DNA from: Treponema_C sp050320395
GTDB lineage: Bacteria; Spirochaetota; Spirochaetia; Treponematales; Treponemataceae
Assembly (NCBI RefSeq): GCF_050320395.1
Contig: NZ_CP144459.1
Span: 124,001 to 188,000 of the forward strand
Direction: 5' to 3'
Length of the DNA stretch: 64,000 nucleotides
The notes beneath the pieces are model-generated. The model was not told where the DNA came from and made no database searches. It worked only from the letters and a program-made list of their open reading frames with translations. This document shows, in pieces, positions 49,136-57,870 of the stretch. Each line of letters begins with the position of its first letter. Position 1 is the stretch's first letter. A program made the position numbers and the translations under genes.

Positions 49136-49238
49136 GGTAAGTGTGTCCAAGACAGTTTTCAAAGACGGTACCGCGGCAATGCTCAGTAATAAAGATTTGC
49201 GGTTTTTACGAAATACGATCTATGCAAAACACCGGTAA
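49128..49238 (+). pseudogene. Truncated YARHG-domain fragment
   Basis: A 36-codon frame ends AMLSNKDLRFLRNTIYAKHR and then a stop. This matches the core of the YARHG domain (LSxxeLRxLRNEIYARHGxxF) but stops just before GxxF. It starts inside the end of the preceding gene. YARHG domains are usual at the ends of extracellular proteins, so this is probably a remnant. Confidence 0.5.
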
Positions 49239-49300
49239 ATGAAATTGAAATTTGTAAGGATAGAAAGACAGACTACCTCAAATGAAAGGAGATAAAAAAA

Positions 49301-49375
49301 ATGAATCAACTGACGATAAAATTAGATGATTACATTTCTGTAAAATGCGCCCCTGTTATACCGCCTGAAATATAG
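49301..49375 (+). pseudogene. Short ORF with strong ribosome-binding site, possible antitoxin start
   Basis: AAAGGAG stands 9 bases before an ATG that opens a 24-codon frame (MNQLTIKLDDYISVKCAPVI, then PPEI). The first residues look like the N-terminal strand of a small antitoxin or CopG-type protein. Nothing of a longer protein continues in any frame. Probably a remnant. The rest of 49239-49472 shows no gene. Confidence 0.35.
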
Positions 49376-49472
49376 CACATGATGATTTTTGCGTGATTTT
49401 TCATGCATTCTGTTGTATAGAATACCAGTGGCCCGTGTTTTCATCGTTTGCATCTTTTTTGTATTATTAAGC

Positions 49473-49501
49473 TTGTAAAAAGCATTACAAAGTCATATAA
49501 T
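49473..49501 (+). promoter_or_regulatory. Promoter of the DinJ-YafQ pair
   Basis: TTGTAA (49473-49478) and TATAAT (49496-49501) are 17 bp apart, followed by AAGGAGG at 49510-49516. Confidence 0.7.
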
Positions 49502-49523
49502 TCGGTATCAAGGAGGTATTAAA

Positions 49524-49790
49524 ATGGCTCACTCCGCTTTCAGTGTCCGTATGGATACGCAATTAAAAAATGATTTTACAGCTATGTGTGAAGCGTTCGG
49601 TATGCCGGTGTCTACCGCTATTACTCTTTTTGCCAAAGCCGTGGTCAGAGAGCAAAAAATTCCGTTTGAAATAAAAATTGATAATCCGAATGAAATAACA
49701 ATAAAAACACTGGAACTTGCAGAAAAAGGACAGGAACTTCACGGCCCTTTTTCAACGCTTGCAGAATTAAAGGAAGCTTTAGATGCTTAA
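49524..49790 (+). CDS. RelB/DinJ-family antitoxin
   Basis: This 88-residue antitoxin has the RelB/DinJ ribbon-helix-helix: SAFSVRMDTQLKNDFTAMCE followed by AFGMPVSTAITLFAKAVVRE. The C-terminal part should cover the toxin. AAGGAGG precedes the ATG. It overlaps the toxin gene by 8 bp. Self-repression of the promoter at 49473-49501 is usual for this family. Confidence 0.88.
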   Translation: MAHSAFSVRMDTQLKNDFTAMCEAFGMPVSTAITLFAKAVVREQKIPFEIKIDNPNEITIKTLELAEKGQELHGPFSTLAELKEALDA

Positions 49791-50061
49791 GCTTGTATAT
49801 ACGACACAGTTTAAGAGGGATTATAAATTAGCGGTTAAAAGAAAATCAGATATTGACGAATTATTTTATATCATTGATATGCTGCAAAGACGGCAGCCCT
49901 TGCCGGAAGAAAAAAAGGATCATCAACTGTTGGGTAAATATAAAGGATATAGAGAGTGTCATATTACGGCTGATTTTTTGCTTATATATGGAATTAAGGC
50001 AAATGAGCTGGAATTGATTTTATATAGAACAGGCAGTCATTCGGATTTATTTAAAAAATAA
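49783..50061 (+). CDS. YafQ-family mRNA interferase toxin
   Basis: This 92-residue toxin matches YafQ: VYTTQFKRDYKLAVKRKSDI, DHQLLGKYKGYRECHITADF, LLIYGIKANELELILYRTGS, HSDLF. The catalytic His residues near the end of the family pattern (CHI and GSHSDLF) are present. It should cut mRNA on the ribosome. It ends 5 bp before the parB-tail repeat at 50067. Confidence 0.9.
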   Translation: MLKLVYTTQFKRDYKLAVKRKSDIDELFYIIDMLQRRQPLPEEKKDHQLLGKYKGYRECHITADFLLIYGIKANELELILYRTGSHSDLFKK

Positions 50062-50066
50062 AATAC

Positions 50067-50167
50067 TTTTCCCCTTACTCGGCAAAAAAAATGTTATAAA
50101 GGCGGTCCAAATCTTCGCGAGAAAAATAGTCGATGGTGATGCTTCCGCGCTCGAAATTTCCTTTAAG
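50067..50167 (-). repeat. Displaced copy of the parB 3' end (101-bp direct repeat, left copy)
   Basis: This segment equals 57871-57971 at 100 of 101 positions, without gaps. It encodes the last 30 residues of ParB (from LKGNFERGSITIDYF to YNIFFAE and the stop). The only difference (50111 A versus 57915 G) is silent (GAT/GAC). The codons just upstream (KIVR) no longer match ParB (TKVS). It is a gene fragment without start. Confidence 0.95.
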
Positions 50168-50185
50168 GCGCACGATTTTATAGAT

Positions 50186-51058
50186 TTATCTTTTCATCCG
50201 CTCCAATACGCTGTTGATATTTCCGCTAAAAGGACCTTCGGTTTCCATCTTTATACTCGTTAAAGCCGCCGAATATCGAATGGAATCGGAAATATCGTGA
50301 GCAAGCCTATGTGCAATATACGAAAGAAAACAGGTATCTCCCCGTCCTATACGGCCGCTTTGATTTGAAGGGGTAAAGGGGGCTCGAAAATAATTTTTAC
50401 CGTCAAAAACAAACAGTTCGTTTTGTTCCGTAATAACGATTTCTTTTGCTCCCCATTCAAAAAGCATTTGTGTCGCTTTTTCTTTATTATCCGTGTTCGT
50501 TATTATCTTCATTTCGGCAATATCGGCTTTTAAATAATAAATATAGGGAAGATAGGTTTTCTTTGCCGCCCAATCTTTGACTTCAATATTACCGCTTTCT
50601 ATACAGCGTAAAACTGACTGTAAATCGAGAGCAAGTTTTCCGCGGGAAGCAAGGGGTATTATAAGTTCTTCAGGAATTTCACCGTAAAACAAACCGCCCA
50701 AATGAAAGACCGTTGCGTTTATATCGGCGGGGATATCGTCGAGTGTAAAAGAATCGGCAACCGAAATAAGATTCAAAGAGCGCTTGTCCATATCCGCTGT
50801 CAAAAAAGCGTTTTCCATCGATGTTGTGTATTGCGAAGGATATGAAATCACATCGATTCCCGCTTCCCGTAAGGGGGCTAAAATCCGTGAATCCTTTTCC
50901 GCCGTTTTTGTAATTACCAAAACATCCGCTCCGCTTTTTTGTGCGGCAAAGGAGGAAAAAAATGCCGCCCCGCCTGTGAAAAAATTCTTTGTTCCCATTA
51001 TATTTTTTACATCGTTTGTAACATGACCTATCGATACAATGTCATAGTTTTTACGCAT
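50186..51058 (-). CDS. PfkB-family sugar kinase
   Basis: This 290-residue ribokinase-fold enzyme has the N-terminal GG motif (TKNFFTGGAAFFSSFAAQKS) and the C-terminal anion hole GRIGRGDTCFLSYIAHRL with the catalytic Asp. The sugar substrate is unknown. It is the last gene of the minus-strand transporter operon, 8 bp after the TIM-barrel gene, and ends 18 bp from the parB-tail repeat. Phosphorylation of a sugar handled by this operon is likely. Confidence 0.88.
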   Translation of the reverse strand: MRKNYDIVSIGHVTNDVKNIMGTKNFFTGGAAFFSSFAAQKSGADVLVITKTAEKDSRILAPLREAGIDVISYPSQYTTSMENAFLTADMDKRSLNLISVADSFTLDDIPADINATVFHLGGLFYGEIPEELIIPLASRGKLALDLQSVLRCIESGNIEVKDWAAKKTYLPYIYYLKADIAEMKIITNTDNKEKATQMLFEWGAKEIVITEQNELFVFDGKNYFRAPFTPSNQSGRIGRGDTCFLSYIAHRLAHDISDSIRYSAALTSIKMETEGPFSGNINSVLERMKR

Positions 51059-51066
51059 AGTGCCTC

Positions 51067-51915
51067 CTATAGATTTCGTAAAAAATCGATACTTTTGATA
51101 AAACCGTCAAGAACACTCATGTGTGCAAATTTACCCGGGCTCAATTCCAAATTAAAAATACCCTCATACCCTGCTTTCCGTAAAAGATTTACATACGTTT
51201 CTACTTCAACCGTATTGAATATCAGGGGCCAGTGTGTGGATGTACTGCCCGGACGGATGTCATGAATATGAGTATGTGCGGTATAAGATAAAAAGTCGGA
51301 GGGCGGCTCTTTTGGAATAAGACCTTGCATATAATTTGCATATGCATGTCCCATGTCCCAACAGATTTTTATAAGCGGATTGTTTAGATCTTTGACCATT
51401 TGCACAAGCATCGAATACACAACTGCCGGATCGGAATACCCTTTGCTGCGTTGAATTTCGTATGCGACGGTTATCGGAAGGTTTTCTTTTTCGATATCTT
51501 CGGCACAGTGCTTAAGCATTTGAAAAGTCAGGTTATAGTTTTCTTCGACAGTATTCTGTGTTGAGTTAAGAGGATGTAGGGTCAGCACCAAAGGGGCTTG
51601 AGAAGTTTTTTCCATATAGCTGTAAAGCCACGGAAAAGAGGCATACATTCCTGCTGTTCCCGTATTTTCATTCACATCGCCGTGAAAGCTTATTTTTAAT
51701 CCCGTATCAAGGATTTTATCAAACACCGAAGCGATAAGGCTGCAATCGGGGTCTTGCTTCCAATGCCGCACTTCTATATATTGGCAGCCTCTTTCTTTTA
51801 ATGTTTTCAGCATATGTTCAGGAATACACCCTGCTTTTTGCAACGCGTCCGTATTGCTTTCGTCGGTGTTTATTCCTGCAAGAAACATAAACGGAAGGGA
51901 AACTCCTATACGCAT
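51067..51915 (-). CDS. TIM-barrel sugar-phosphate isomerase/epimerase-like protein
   Basis: This 282-residue protein matches the AP endonuclease family 2/xylose isomerase-like barrels. ISFHGDVNENTG, LVLTLHPLN, VAYEIQRSKG, ICWDMGHAYANYM, THIHDIRP and GIFNLELSPGK place metal ligands (His, Glu, Asp, His) at strand ends. It overlaps the HAD gene stop by one base (TAATG), so it is coupled. An isomerase or epimerase role in the sugar pathway is inferred. Confidence 0.83.
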   Translation of the reverse strand: MRIGVSLPFMFLAGINTDESNTDALQKAGCIPEHMLKTLKERGCQYIEVRHWKQDPDCSLIASVFDKILDTGLKISFHGDVNENTGTAGMYASFPWLYSYMEKTSQAPLVLTLHPLNSTQNTVEENYNLTFQMLKHCAEDIEKENLPITVAYEIQRSKGYSDPAVVYSMLVQMVKDLNNPLIKICWDMGHAYANYMQGLIPKEPPSDFLSYTAHTHIHDIRPGSTSTHWPLIFNTVEVETYVNLLRKAGYEGIFNLELSPGKFAHMSVLDGFIKSIDFLRNL

Positions 51916-52661
51916 TATTTTTTTCCTAAAGCATCGATTATAGGCAAAAGTTCCCGCAAGTCTTTAATTGTAAAGTCGGGCGGACTTCCGATATCAGAAG
52001 GCTTGTTGTCAAAATATTCGATTAAAACGGTTTTTCCGATTCCTGCCGCCTTTGCACCGTCAATATCTTTTGAAGGACTGTTTCCGACATACATAACATC
52101 GCCGACATCGACCCCGGCTTGTTCACAGGCATGCTGAAAAATACCGGGATGGGGTTTTCGCTTTCCGTAGAGGGCTGAAAGAATAACAGGATTAAAAAAA
52201 GAAGTTAAACCGTATGATTCCAGAGAGTAGGCGACTTGTCCGCGTGATATGATATTGCTGATAATACCCATCGGTATATTTTTATTTCGTATCGCTTCTA
52301 AAGCTTCTCGTGCTTCGGCTCTCGCACTGCGGTAATAGCCGTCGGTTTCAATAATAAAGGCGGCTTTTTCTCCCAACTCATCACAAATTTTTTTATCGAC
52401 TTTATATTTGTCCAACACAAAACGAAAAAATATTTCTTCCGGCGGCAATTCGATATGTTCATCTTTGCGCCATGAATAATAGTTTTTTAAGCCGCAGATA
52501 AGGGTTTCTTCAAATTCATCATCCGGAATTTGGTTTGAAAAAGCTTTATGTTCTTGAAACAAATGTTTTACTTTTGCACATGCTTTTGCTTTTTGTTTTT
52601 TGTCGGTTGGGTATACATCTATAGTGCCGCCGAAATCAAAAAAAATCATTTTAAGATCCAT
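51915..52661 (-). CDS. HAD-superfamily hydrolase (probable sugar phosphatase)
   Basis: This 248-residue protein has the HAD motifs: MIFFDFGGTIDVYP (the nucleophile is FDFGGT, with Gly in place of the usual second Asp), GIISNIISRGQVAYS (motif II), a Lys region at KRKPHPGIFQHACE and YVGNSPSKDIDGAKAAGIGK (motif IV). The FDFGGT variant occurs in some HAD enzymes and may change activity. I chose the ATG at 52661, preceded by GGAG. It overlaps the regulator gene by 11 bp. Confidence 0.83.
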   Translation of the reverse strand: MDLKMIFFDFGGTIDVYPTDKKQKAKACAKVKHLFQEHKAFSNQIPDDEFEETLICGLKNYYSWRKDEHIELPPEEIFFRFVLDKYKVDKKICDELGEKAAFIIETDGYYRSARAEAREALEAIRNKNIPMGIISNIISRGQVAYSLESYGLTSFFNPVILSALYGKRKPHPGIFQHACEQAGVDVGDVMYVGNSPSKDIDGAKAAGIGKTVLIEYFDNKPSDIGSPPDFTIKDLRELLPIIDALGKK

Positions 52662-53523
52662 ATTTTTCTCCGCTTTTATTGTAATAATACTTTTGTCTAT
52701 ATGTTTCAAGCAATTCAAGAGACTGCAAAGCTTTTTTATCCAATTTATACGCAACACCTACCAAAAGCGCATTGGTAATCGCAAGCGGTACAAGCGGCGA
52801 ATGAAAGGACCCTTGAGGACCTCGTTCCGCACAAAAGACAAAGCTGCAGTCCTTTATTATTGCCGGGTTCATAATATCCGTAATAAGAATAACCGGAACC
52901 TCCTTTTTTTTCATTATATCGACATAAATTTTCAATTCATCAGAAATACGAAAAAAATTATATGCAACCGCGGCGTCTTGCCGGCTAAGTCTAAGCAATT
53001 CTTCCGCCAGCATAGAATCACCGTGTTTGTGATGAAAAGTATCAACGGAAAAACGACGCAGACGAAAGCTCAAATGGCAGCCGAGCATTTCGTTCGGTCC
53101 CATGCCCAATATATGAACCTTTTGTGCTTTACAAAGCAAATTTACCGCCGCCCAATAGGTTTTATCATCGATAAGGTGGATTGATTTTTCCAAATACCGT
53201 ATTTCCCGTTTCGTTATATTTCGATAATTAATCTCGGTATTATCAAAATCTTTTATCAATTGCTGAACCCTGCCCCGCGGCGAATGAATCTTTTTGTGGT
53301 ATTCAAAGAAGGCTTCCTGAAAATCGGAAAAACCTTCAAAGCCGAGCATTCTGGTAAAGCGGACTATTGAAGCCGCGCTCACTCCTATAGCGGAAGCCAT
53401 CCGTCCGACGGAAAAATAAATCACTTCGGAAAAGCTTGTAAGCACAAAGTCGGCAATTTTTTTTTGCTGTTTGGGCAGGGAATCATATATGTCTAAAATT
53501 TCTTGAAAACAATCTTCAGTCAT
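52651..53523 (-). CDS. RpiR-family transcriptional regulator
   Basis: This 290-residue regulator has an N-terminal HTH (about 1-80, YFSVGRMASAIGVSAASIVR followed by FTRMLGFEGFSDFQ) and a C-terminal SIS sugar-phosphate-binding domain (about 115-250, VHILGMGPNEMLGCHLSFRL). RpiR proteins answer to phosphosugars. It lies inside the operon, 8 bp after the ATPase gene. The direct repeats upstream of the promoter (57709-57750) could be its binding sites. Confidence 0.9.
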   Translation of the reverse strand: MTEDCFQEILDIYDSLPKQQKKIADFVLTSFSEVIYFSVGRMASAIGVSAASIVRFTRMLGFEGFSDFQEAFFEYHKKIHSPRGRVQQLIKDFDNTEINYRNITKREIRYLEKSIHLIDDKTYWAAVNLLCKAQKVHILGMGPNEMLGCHLSFRLRRFSVDTFHHKHGDSMLAEELLRLSRQDAAVAYNFFRISDELKIYVDIMKKKEVPVILITDIMNPAIIKDCSFVFCAERGPQGSFHSPLVPLAITNALLVGVAYKLDKKALQSLELLETYRQKYYYNKSGEKYGS

Positions 53524-53531
53524 TTTTCATC

Positions 53532-54647
53532 CTAAAAGGTGTACAAAAGCAGTCCTGTGTCGGCATCAAACAAGTTTCCTCTTTTTACTTTCAGTGCTGC
53601 ATTTTGCTCGGGGATACAATGACTTGCTTCTTCTTCGGGGCATTTTGCTATAAGATCAAGTTTTTTATTTTTCGACTTTAGATGTATTAACACCTCCGAG
53701 CCCATCAGCTGAGTAGTATAGACCGAAAAGCAGGTTCCCGGATCCGTATATTCGGTTTTTATGTCGATATCTTCGGGGCGTGCATTTAAAACCAGTTTGT
53801 CGGTATTCATATCGGGTATATGCGGAGGCAGTTCTATGACGCTTGTATCCGTCAATTTCGGATAAAATTCGATTTTTTTATCTTTGCGGACCAATGTTCC
53901 TTCAAGTAAATTCGTTTCGGGGTTTCCCATAAAGTCGGCAACAAAAATATTTGCAGGTTTATGGTATACCTCCGACGGGCTGCCTATTTGCTGTATTGTT
54001 CCTTTTTTCATTACGACAATTTTATCCGAAAGCGCCAGAGCTTCCGTTTGATCATGGGTTACATAGATACTGGTTGCGCCTAAAGAACTATGCAGTTTTT
54101 TTAATTCCGAGCGAAGTTTCATACGAAGCTTTGCATCCAAATTCGATAAGGGTTCGTCAAACAGCAAAATGGAAGGCTCATTTACAATCATACGGGCAAC
54201 CGCAACACGCTGCTGCTGGCCTCCGGAAAGCTCATGAGGATATCGGCTGCGGTATTCTTCTATATCCATTGCATCCAAGACCCGTTTTATTTTTTCCGCT
54301 TTTGTTGCGGCATCGACTTTCATTTTGCGCAGCCCGAAAGCGATATTCTGCTCGACGGTCATATGGGGCCATAGAGCGTAGTTTTGGAATACAAGCCCCA
54401 GTCCTCTTTCTCCTGCGGGTAAATTGATTTTTTTCTCTGCGGAAAAAATGAGCTTATTGTCGGCATATATTTCTCCGCCTTCGGGGGTTTCAAGTCCCGA
54501 CAAACATCTGAGGGTTGTTGTTTTTCCGCAGCCGGACGGGCCTAAAAAGGTTACGAAGTCTCCTTTTTGAACATCAAAACTTATATTATCGACGGCATGA
54601 ACGTTTTCAAATTTTTTTTCAAGATTTACAAACCGTATATAACTCAT
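53532..54647 (-). CDS. ABC transporter ATPase (FbpC/AfuC/PotA type)
   Basis: This 371-residue ATPase has Walker A LGPSGCGKTTTLRCLSGL, signature LSGGQQQRVAVARMI, Walker B ILLFDEPLSNLD, the switch His in YVTHDQTEA and a C-terminal TOBE-type regulatory part (about 270-371). This fits the iron/spermidine/sugar-phosphate importer group. GAGGAG precedes the ATG. It lies between the permease and the RpiR gene. Confidence 0.93.
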   Translation of the reverse strand: MSYIRFVNLEKKFENVHAVDNISFDVQKGDFVTFLGPSGCGKTTTLRCLSGLETPEGGEIYADNKLIFSAEKKINLPAGERGLGLVFQNYALWPHMTVEQNIAFGLRKMKVDAATKAEKIKRVLDAMDIEEYRSRYPHELSGGQQQRVAVARMIVNEPSILLFDEPLSNLDAKLRMKLRSELKKLHSSLGATSIYVTHDQTEALALSDKIVVMKKGTIQQIGSPSEVYHKPANIFVADFMGNPETNLLEGTLVRKDKKIEFYPKLTDTSVIELPPHIPDMNTDKLVLNARPEDIDIKTEYTDPGTCFSVYTTQLMGSEVLIHLKSKNKKLDLIAKCPEEEASHCIPEQNAALKVKRGNLFDADTGLLLYTF

Positions 54648-54693
54648 CTTTTAATCTCCTCAATGATATTTTTTTGTTGCTGTAAACGTTTTT

Positions 54694-56472
54694 TTACAGT
54701 TCAATTTTACCTCCGATTTTCGACAATAAGAGGTGTCCCGTTATTACCATAAAAATAATAATTACCATTATGCCGTAAGAATGCTGTACAAAGCCCTGTT
54801 CGGCATATCTGAAAATAACCGAAGTCATAAGGGTTGTTTTCGGCGTAACAAGTAAAATAACCAAATCCAAGGTTCGCATGGTAGTAATGAAATTTAAAAG
54901 CATTGCGGACAAAACGCCGCTTTTTGCCAAGGGGAAAATAATTTTTGCAAACCGTGTACCCCAGCCGATGCGGTGAACAATCGCAACCTCTTCAAGCGAG
55001 GGATCTATTTGGTGCATTGCGGTAATACCGGCAGAGGAAGAAAAGGGTAGATGCTTAACCGTACAAACCAATATCAACAGGGCAAAGGTACCGTATAAAC
55101 TCGGAAGAGGCCCTATTTTACTCGCAAACAGGGTAAGGTATATACCGCCGAAAGCTACTCCGGGAATTAAATATGGTGCAAAGGTAAGATTTTCTATGAG
55201 CTTTGCTAAAAAAGTTTTTCGCCCTTTTACAACAGTGTAGCCTATTAAAATTCCGATAATCCCGCTTATAAGGGCAACCAGAATACTCAGTTTTAATGAA
55301 TTGGCGGCAGCATCCAATATTATTTTATTTTTAAAGATACCGGCTTGCCCCATTGCAATGTTACTGTCTTCTCTTCCGAACCAATAATGCAGGGTAAAAT
55401 TCGAAAGACTGTAAGAGCCTTCCTGCTTCATAAAGGTTTGTATAACCAATAAAAGCAGGGGGGCAAAGATAAACAATATCGTAAATAAAAGAAGTAAAAC
55501 CGTAAGCGGTATACGCCATTTACCCAGTGTAACTTGTTTTTTAACGGACCCTTTTCCGCTTATAGTAACATATCTTTTACGGGTACCGATAACAATTTGA
55601 TTAAGAATAACGACAAAGGTTGTAGCAATAATAAGAAGCAGGGCCAATACATAACCTTCCCCGTATAATTGATTGTTCAGTGCGGAGTATATGCGTGTCG
55701 AAAGCGTATAATAACGTATAGGTAGTCCTAAAAATGCCTGCGTACCGAATTCTCCGAGTCCCTTGCTGAAGGTCAAAATAAAACCTGCACCGATGGCGGG
55801 CAACACCATCGGCAAGGTTATTTTTACCAGAATTTCGGCCTTTGAGGCGCGCAGCAATTCGGCACTTTCTTCCAAACGGGAGTCGATATTCGCCAACGCG
55901 CCCCTCATCATAATAAAAAAATACGGAACATAGTGTACGCCCAACGAAATAACAATAGGAATATAACCGTATATGAGCCATTGGGGCGGATTTACACCGA
56001 ATACGGCATTCAAAAATCCCGGAGTTCCGCCGTATTGCTCGCTTTTAAATACGGTAATCCAAGCCATTGCCAGTGTCCATGACGGAACTATATACGGAAT
56101 AATAAGTACAACCGAAAAAAATCTTTTAAAGGGTATGTCCGAACGCACAACAAGCCATGCAAAAAAACAGCCGCCGAACAAAGAGAGCGCAGTCATCCCC
56201 AGCGCTATAAGCAAACTGTTTACAGCCGGCTTATATAAAAGAGATTTAGACAAACTTCCTGCGGTAACCCGCTTCCAGTTAAAAAATGTAAACGCCCCCT
56301 CGCGGGCACCCCGCACCATTCGTTCGGCATTTGCATCGTATGAAAAGGATTTTCCGATCATAAACAAGACGGGAACGAATACGAGAAAAATCAACAAAGC
56401 CGCAATAATCCAGCCCCATATTCTTTCAGGTTTTGCACTCGGCAATAACAATCTTTTTTGTTCCGTATACAT
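54694..56472 (-). CDS. ABC transporter permease with two fused permease halves (FbpB/AfuB type)
   Basis: This 592-residue inner-membrane protein contains two permease halves, each with about six helices. Each half has an EAA-type loop (RLEESAELLRASKAEILVKI, then TLPMVLPAIGAG, and SLEEVAIVHRIGWGTRFAKI, then IFPLAKSG). This is the FbpB/AfuB arrangement. I chose the ATG at 56472 with GAGAGGA before it; an ATG at 56487 overlaps the stop of the binding-protein gene. It ends 46 bp before the ATPase gene. Confidence 0.9.
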   Translation of the reverse strand: MYTEQKRLLLPSAKPERIWGWIIAALLIFLVFVPVLFMIGKSFSYDANAERMVRGAREGAFTFFNWKRVTAGSLSKSLLYKPAVNSLLIALGMTALSLFGGCFFAWLVVRSDIPFKRFFSVVLIIPYIVPSWTLAMAWITVFKSEQYGGTPGFLNAVFGVNPPQWLIYGYIPIVISLGVHYVPYFFIMMRGALANIDSRLEESAELLRASKAEILVKITLPMVLPAIGAGFILTFSKGLGEFGTQAFLGLPIRYYTLSTRIYSALNNQLYGEGYVLALLLIIATTFVVILNQIVIGTRKRYVTISGKGSVKKQVTLGKWRIPLTVLLLLFTILFIFAPLLLLVIQTFMKQEGSYSLSNFTLHYWFGREDSNIAMGQAGIFKNKIILDAAANSLKLSILVALISGIIGILIGYTVVKGRKTFLAKLIENLTFAPYLIPGVAFGGIYLTLFASKIGPLPSLYGTFALLILVCTVKHLPFSSSAGITAMHQIDPSLEEVAIVHRIGWGTRFAKIIFPLAKSGVLSAMLLNFITTMRTLDLVILLVTPKTTLMTSVIFRYAEQGFVQHSYGIMVIIIFMVITGHLLLSKIGGKIEL

Positions 56473-56486
56473 TACGTCCTCTCTCA

Positions 56487-57659
56487 TTAGCGGGAAAGCC
56501 AAAAATCCCTGACTTTAAGTCCTTCGTAGTAAATATAATCGGTATCCAAACCCCAGCTTAATTTTGTTACGTCTTCAAGAGAGGTATTGCTGAGAGATTT
56601 AACGTCGGAGCGTGCAACCCATTGGCCGGGAACGTAAAAGGATTTTAATCCTTTACCTCCCTGAGCATCGCCGAGCATATATCGAATTAAGAGTTTTGCC
56701 GCATTCGGATGAGGAGCTTTATTGGCTAAAAGAAGATAATTTCCTTTGTAAATACCGAATTTAGGTTCTACATTCCATGCGATTGCGAGTTTTTGCCCCT
56801 TTTTGTTATCGCGAATTTTCGAAGATGCAATACACAAGCCTAAAGGCGCATTCGTTTGGCCGGGAGCACCGACTGCGGAAGAAACGCTGCCGTCCGAACT
56901 TGTTAAGACAAGATCATTTTTTAAAATTCTGTCAATCCATTCAAGTCCGGCATTTTCAATACCCGGTGATAAGGTCAACTTTTTACCGAATTCTTTTTCG
57001 TATGCGGCAGCCATTAAATCGGAATGCTTTACAACCATTTGCAAAAAATTCATATTTTCATTAGCCTGCATAGGATCTTTCATTTGGAATTTTCCCTTCC
57101 ATTCGGGACGGGTAAAATCCCACAGGTTGTCTACGGGAGGCTCTTTGTAGCTGTCCGCATTATAAAAAATGACCTTTGCTTCGATTGAATGAAGCAACAG
57201 GGGCGTCCTATATCGAGGTTCTATAACATCAAGGGTTTTTACTCCGTCAATTAAATCTGCAGGAACATAAGTGGAAGCGAGTCCCTTTTTTATAAGGTCA
57301 TACAATATAGTCGTTTCATCGGCAAGCAAAAGCACATCTACATTATATAAACCGGCCGCCTGTTCTTTTGTCAGCTTTTCTATTTGTTGATTTGTCGGAA
57401 TATCTATCGCCTCTATTGTAATTTCCGGATACATTTTACCGAATTCTTTTACCGCATCAAAAATTCTTGATGAAAGCGAATAAATAACAACTTTTCCTTC
57501 TTTCTTTGCAGCCTCATAAACCATATCCCAATTTTCTTCCGAGGGAATAACTGCCGCACTCTCACGCTGCCCCGATGATACTTTTTCTTTAGCACCGCCG
57601 GAGAAGAGTGAAAAAGACAAAAAACATACTACCGTTACACAGAATAATTTTTTCAGCAT
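56487..57659 (-). CDS. Substrate-binding protein (AfuA/FbpA-like)
   Basis: This 390-residue periplasmic protein has a Sec signal (CVTVVCFLSFSLFSGGAKEK), without a clear lipobox. The mature fold fits the class of iron-, polyamine- and sugar-phosphate-binding proteins: YEAAKKEGKVVIYSLSSRIF, LLADETTILYDLIKKGLA, NLWDFTRPEWKGKFQMKDPM, GNYLLLANKAPHPNAAKLLI. The sugar kinase, phosphatase and isomerase in the operon favour a sugar-phosphate ligand, as known for AfuA. AGGAGG precedes the ATG at 57659. Confidence 0.85.
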   Translation of the reverse strand: MLKKLFCVTVVCFLSFSLFSGGAKEKVSSGQRESAAVIPSEENWDMVYEAAKKEGKVVIYSLSSRIFDAVKEFGKMYPEITIEAIDIPTNQQIEKLTKEQAAGLYNVDVLLLADETTILYDLIKKGLASTYVPADLIDGVKTLDVIEPRYRTPLLLHSIEAKVIFYNADSYKEPPVDNLWDFTRPEWKGKFQMKDPMQANENMNFLQMVVKHSDLMAAAYEKEFGKKLTLSPGIENAGLEWIDRILKNDLVLTSSDGSVSSAVGAPGQTNAPLGLCIASSKIRDNKKGQKLAIAWNVEPKFGIYKGNYLLLANKAPHPNAAKLLIRYMLGDAQGGKGLKSFYVPGQWVARSDVKSLSNTSLEDVTKLSWGLDTDYIYYEGLKVRDFWLSR

Positions 57660-57678
57660 AATCGCGCCTCCTGTAAAT

Positions 57679-57750
57679 ATCTTACTTTGTGTTTTTAAAT
57701 TTGTCAAATTTTATTTCATTTTTTATAGAAAATTAAATTTTTATTTCATT
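57679..57750 (-). promoter_or_regulatory. Promoter and candidate RpiR operators of the transporter operon
   Basis: On the minus strand TTGACA (57702-57707) and TAAGAT (57679-57684) are 17 bp apart. Upstream of the -35, the plus-strand word TTTTATTTCATT occurs at 57709-57720 and 57739-57750, exactly 30 bp (three helical turns) apart. Positions 57751-57870 contain no gene. Confidence 0.68.
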
Positions 57751-57870
57751 TCGGGCTTGAGATTTTTATCCGCTGATATTTATTCAACATGCTTTGTATT
57801 GTGTAATGATTCTAAAATGGTTTTGCAGCGGTATAAAAACAGAGAGACAGGAGGGTATAGGGTATTATCG

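Noticed and set aside
50168..57870. A prophage or integrase-bearing island between the parB-tail repeats
   Set aside because: All genes there belong to one transport and metabolism operon; no integrase, transposase or phage gene is seen, so only the insertion pattern is reported.
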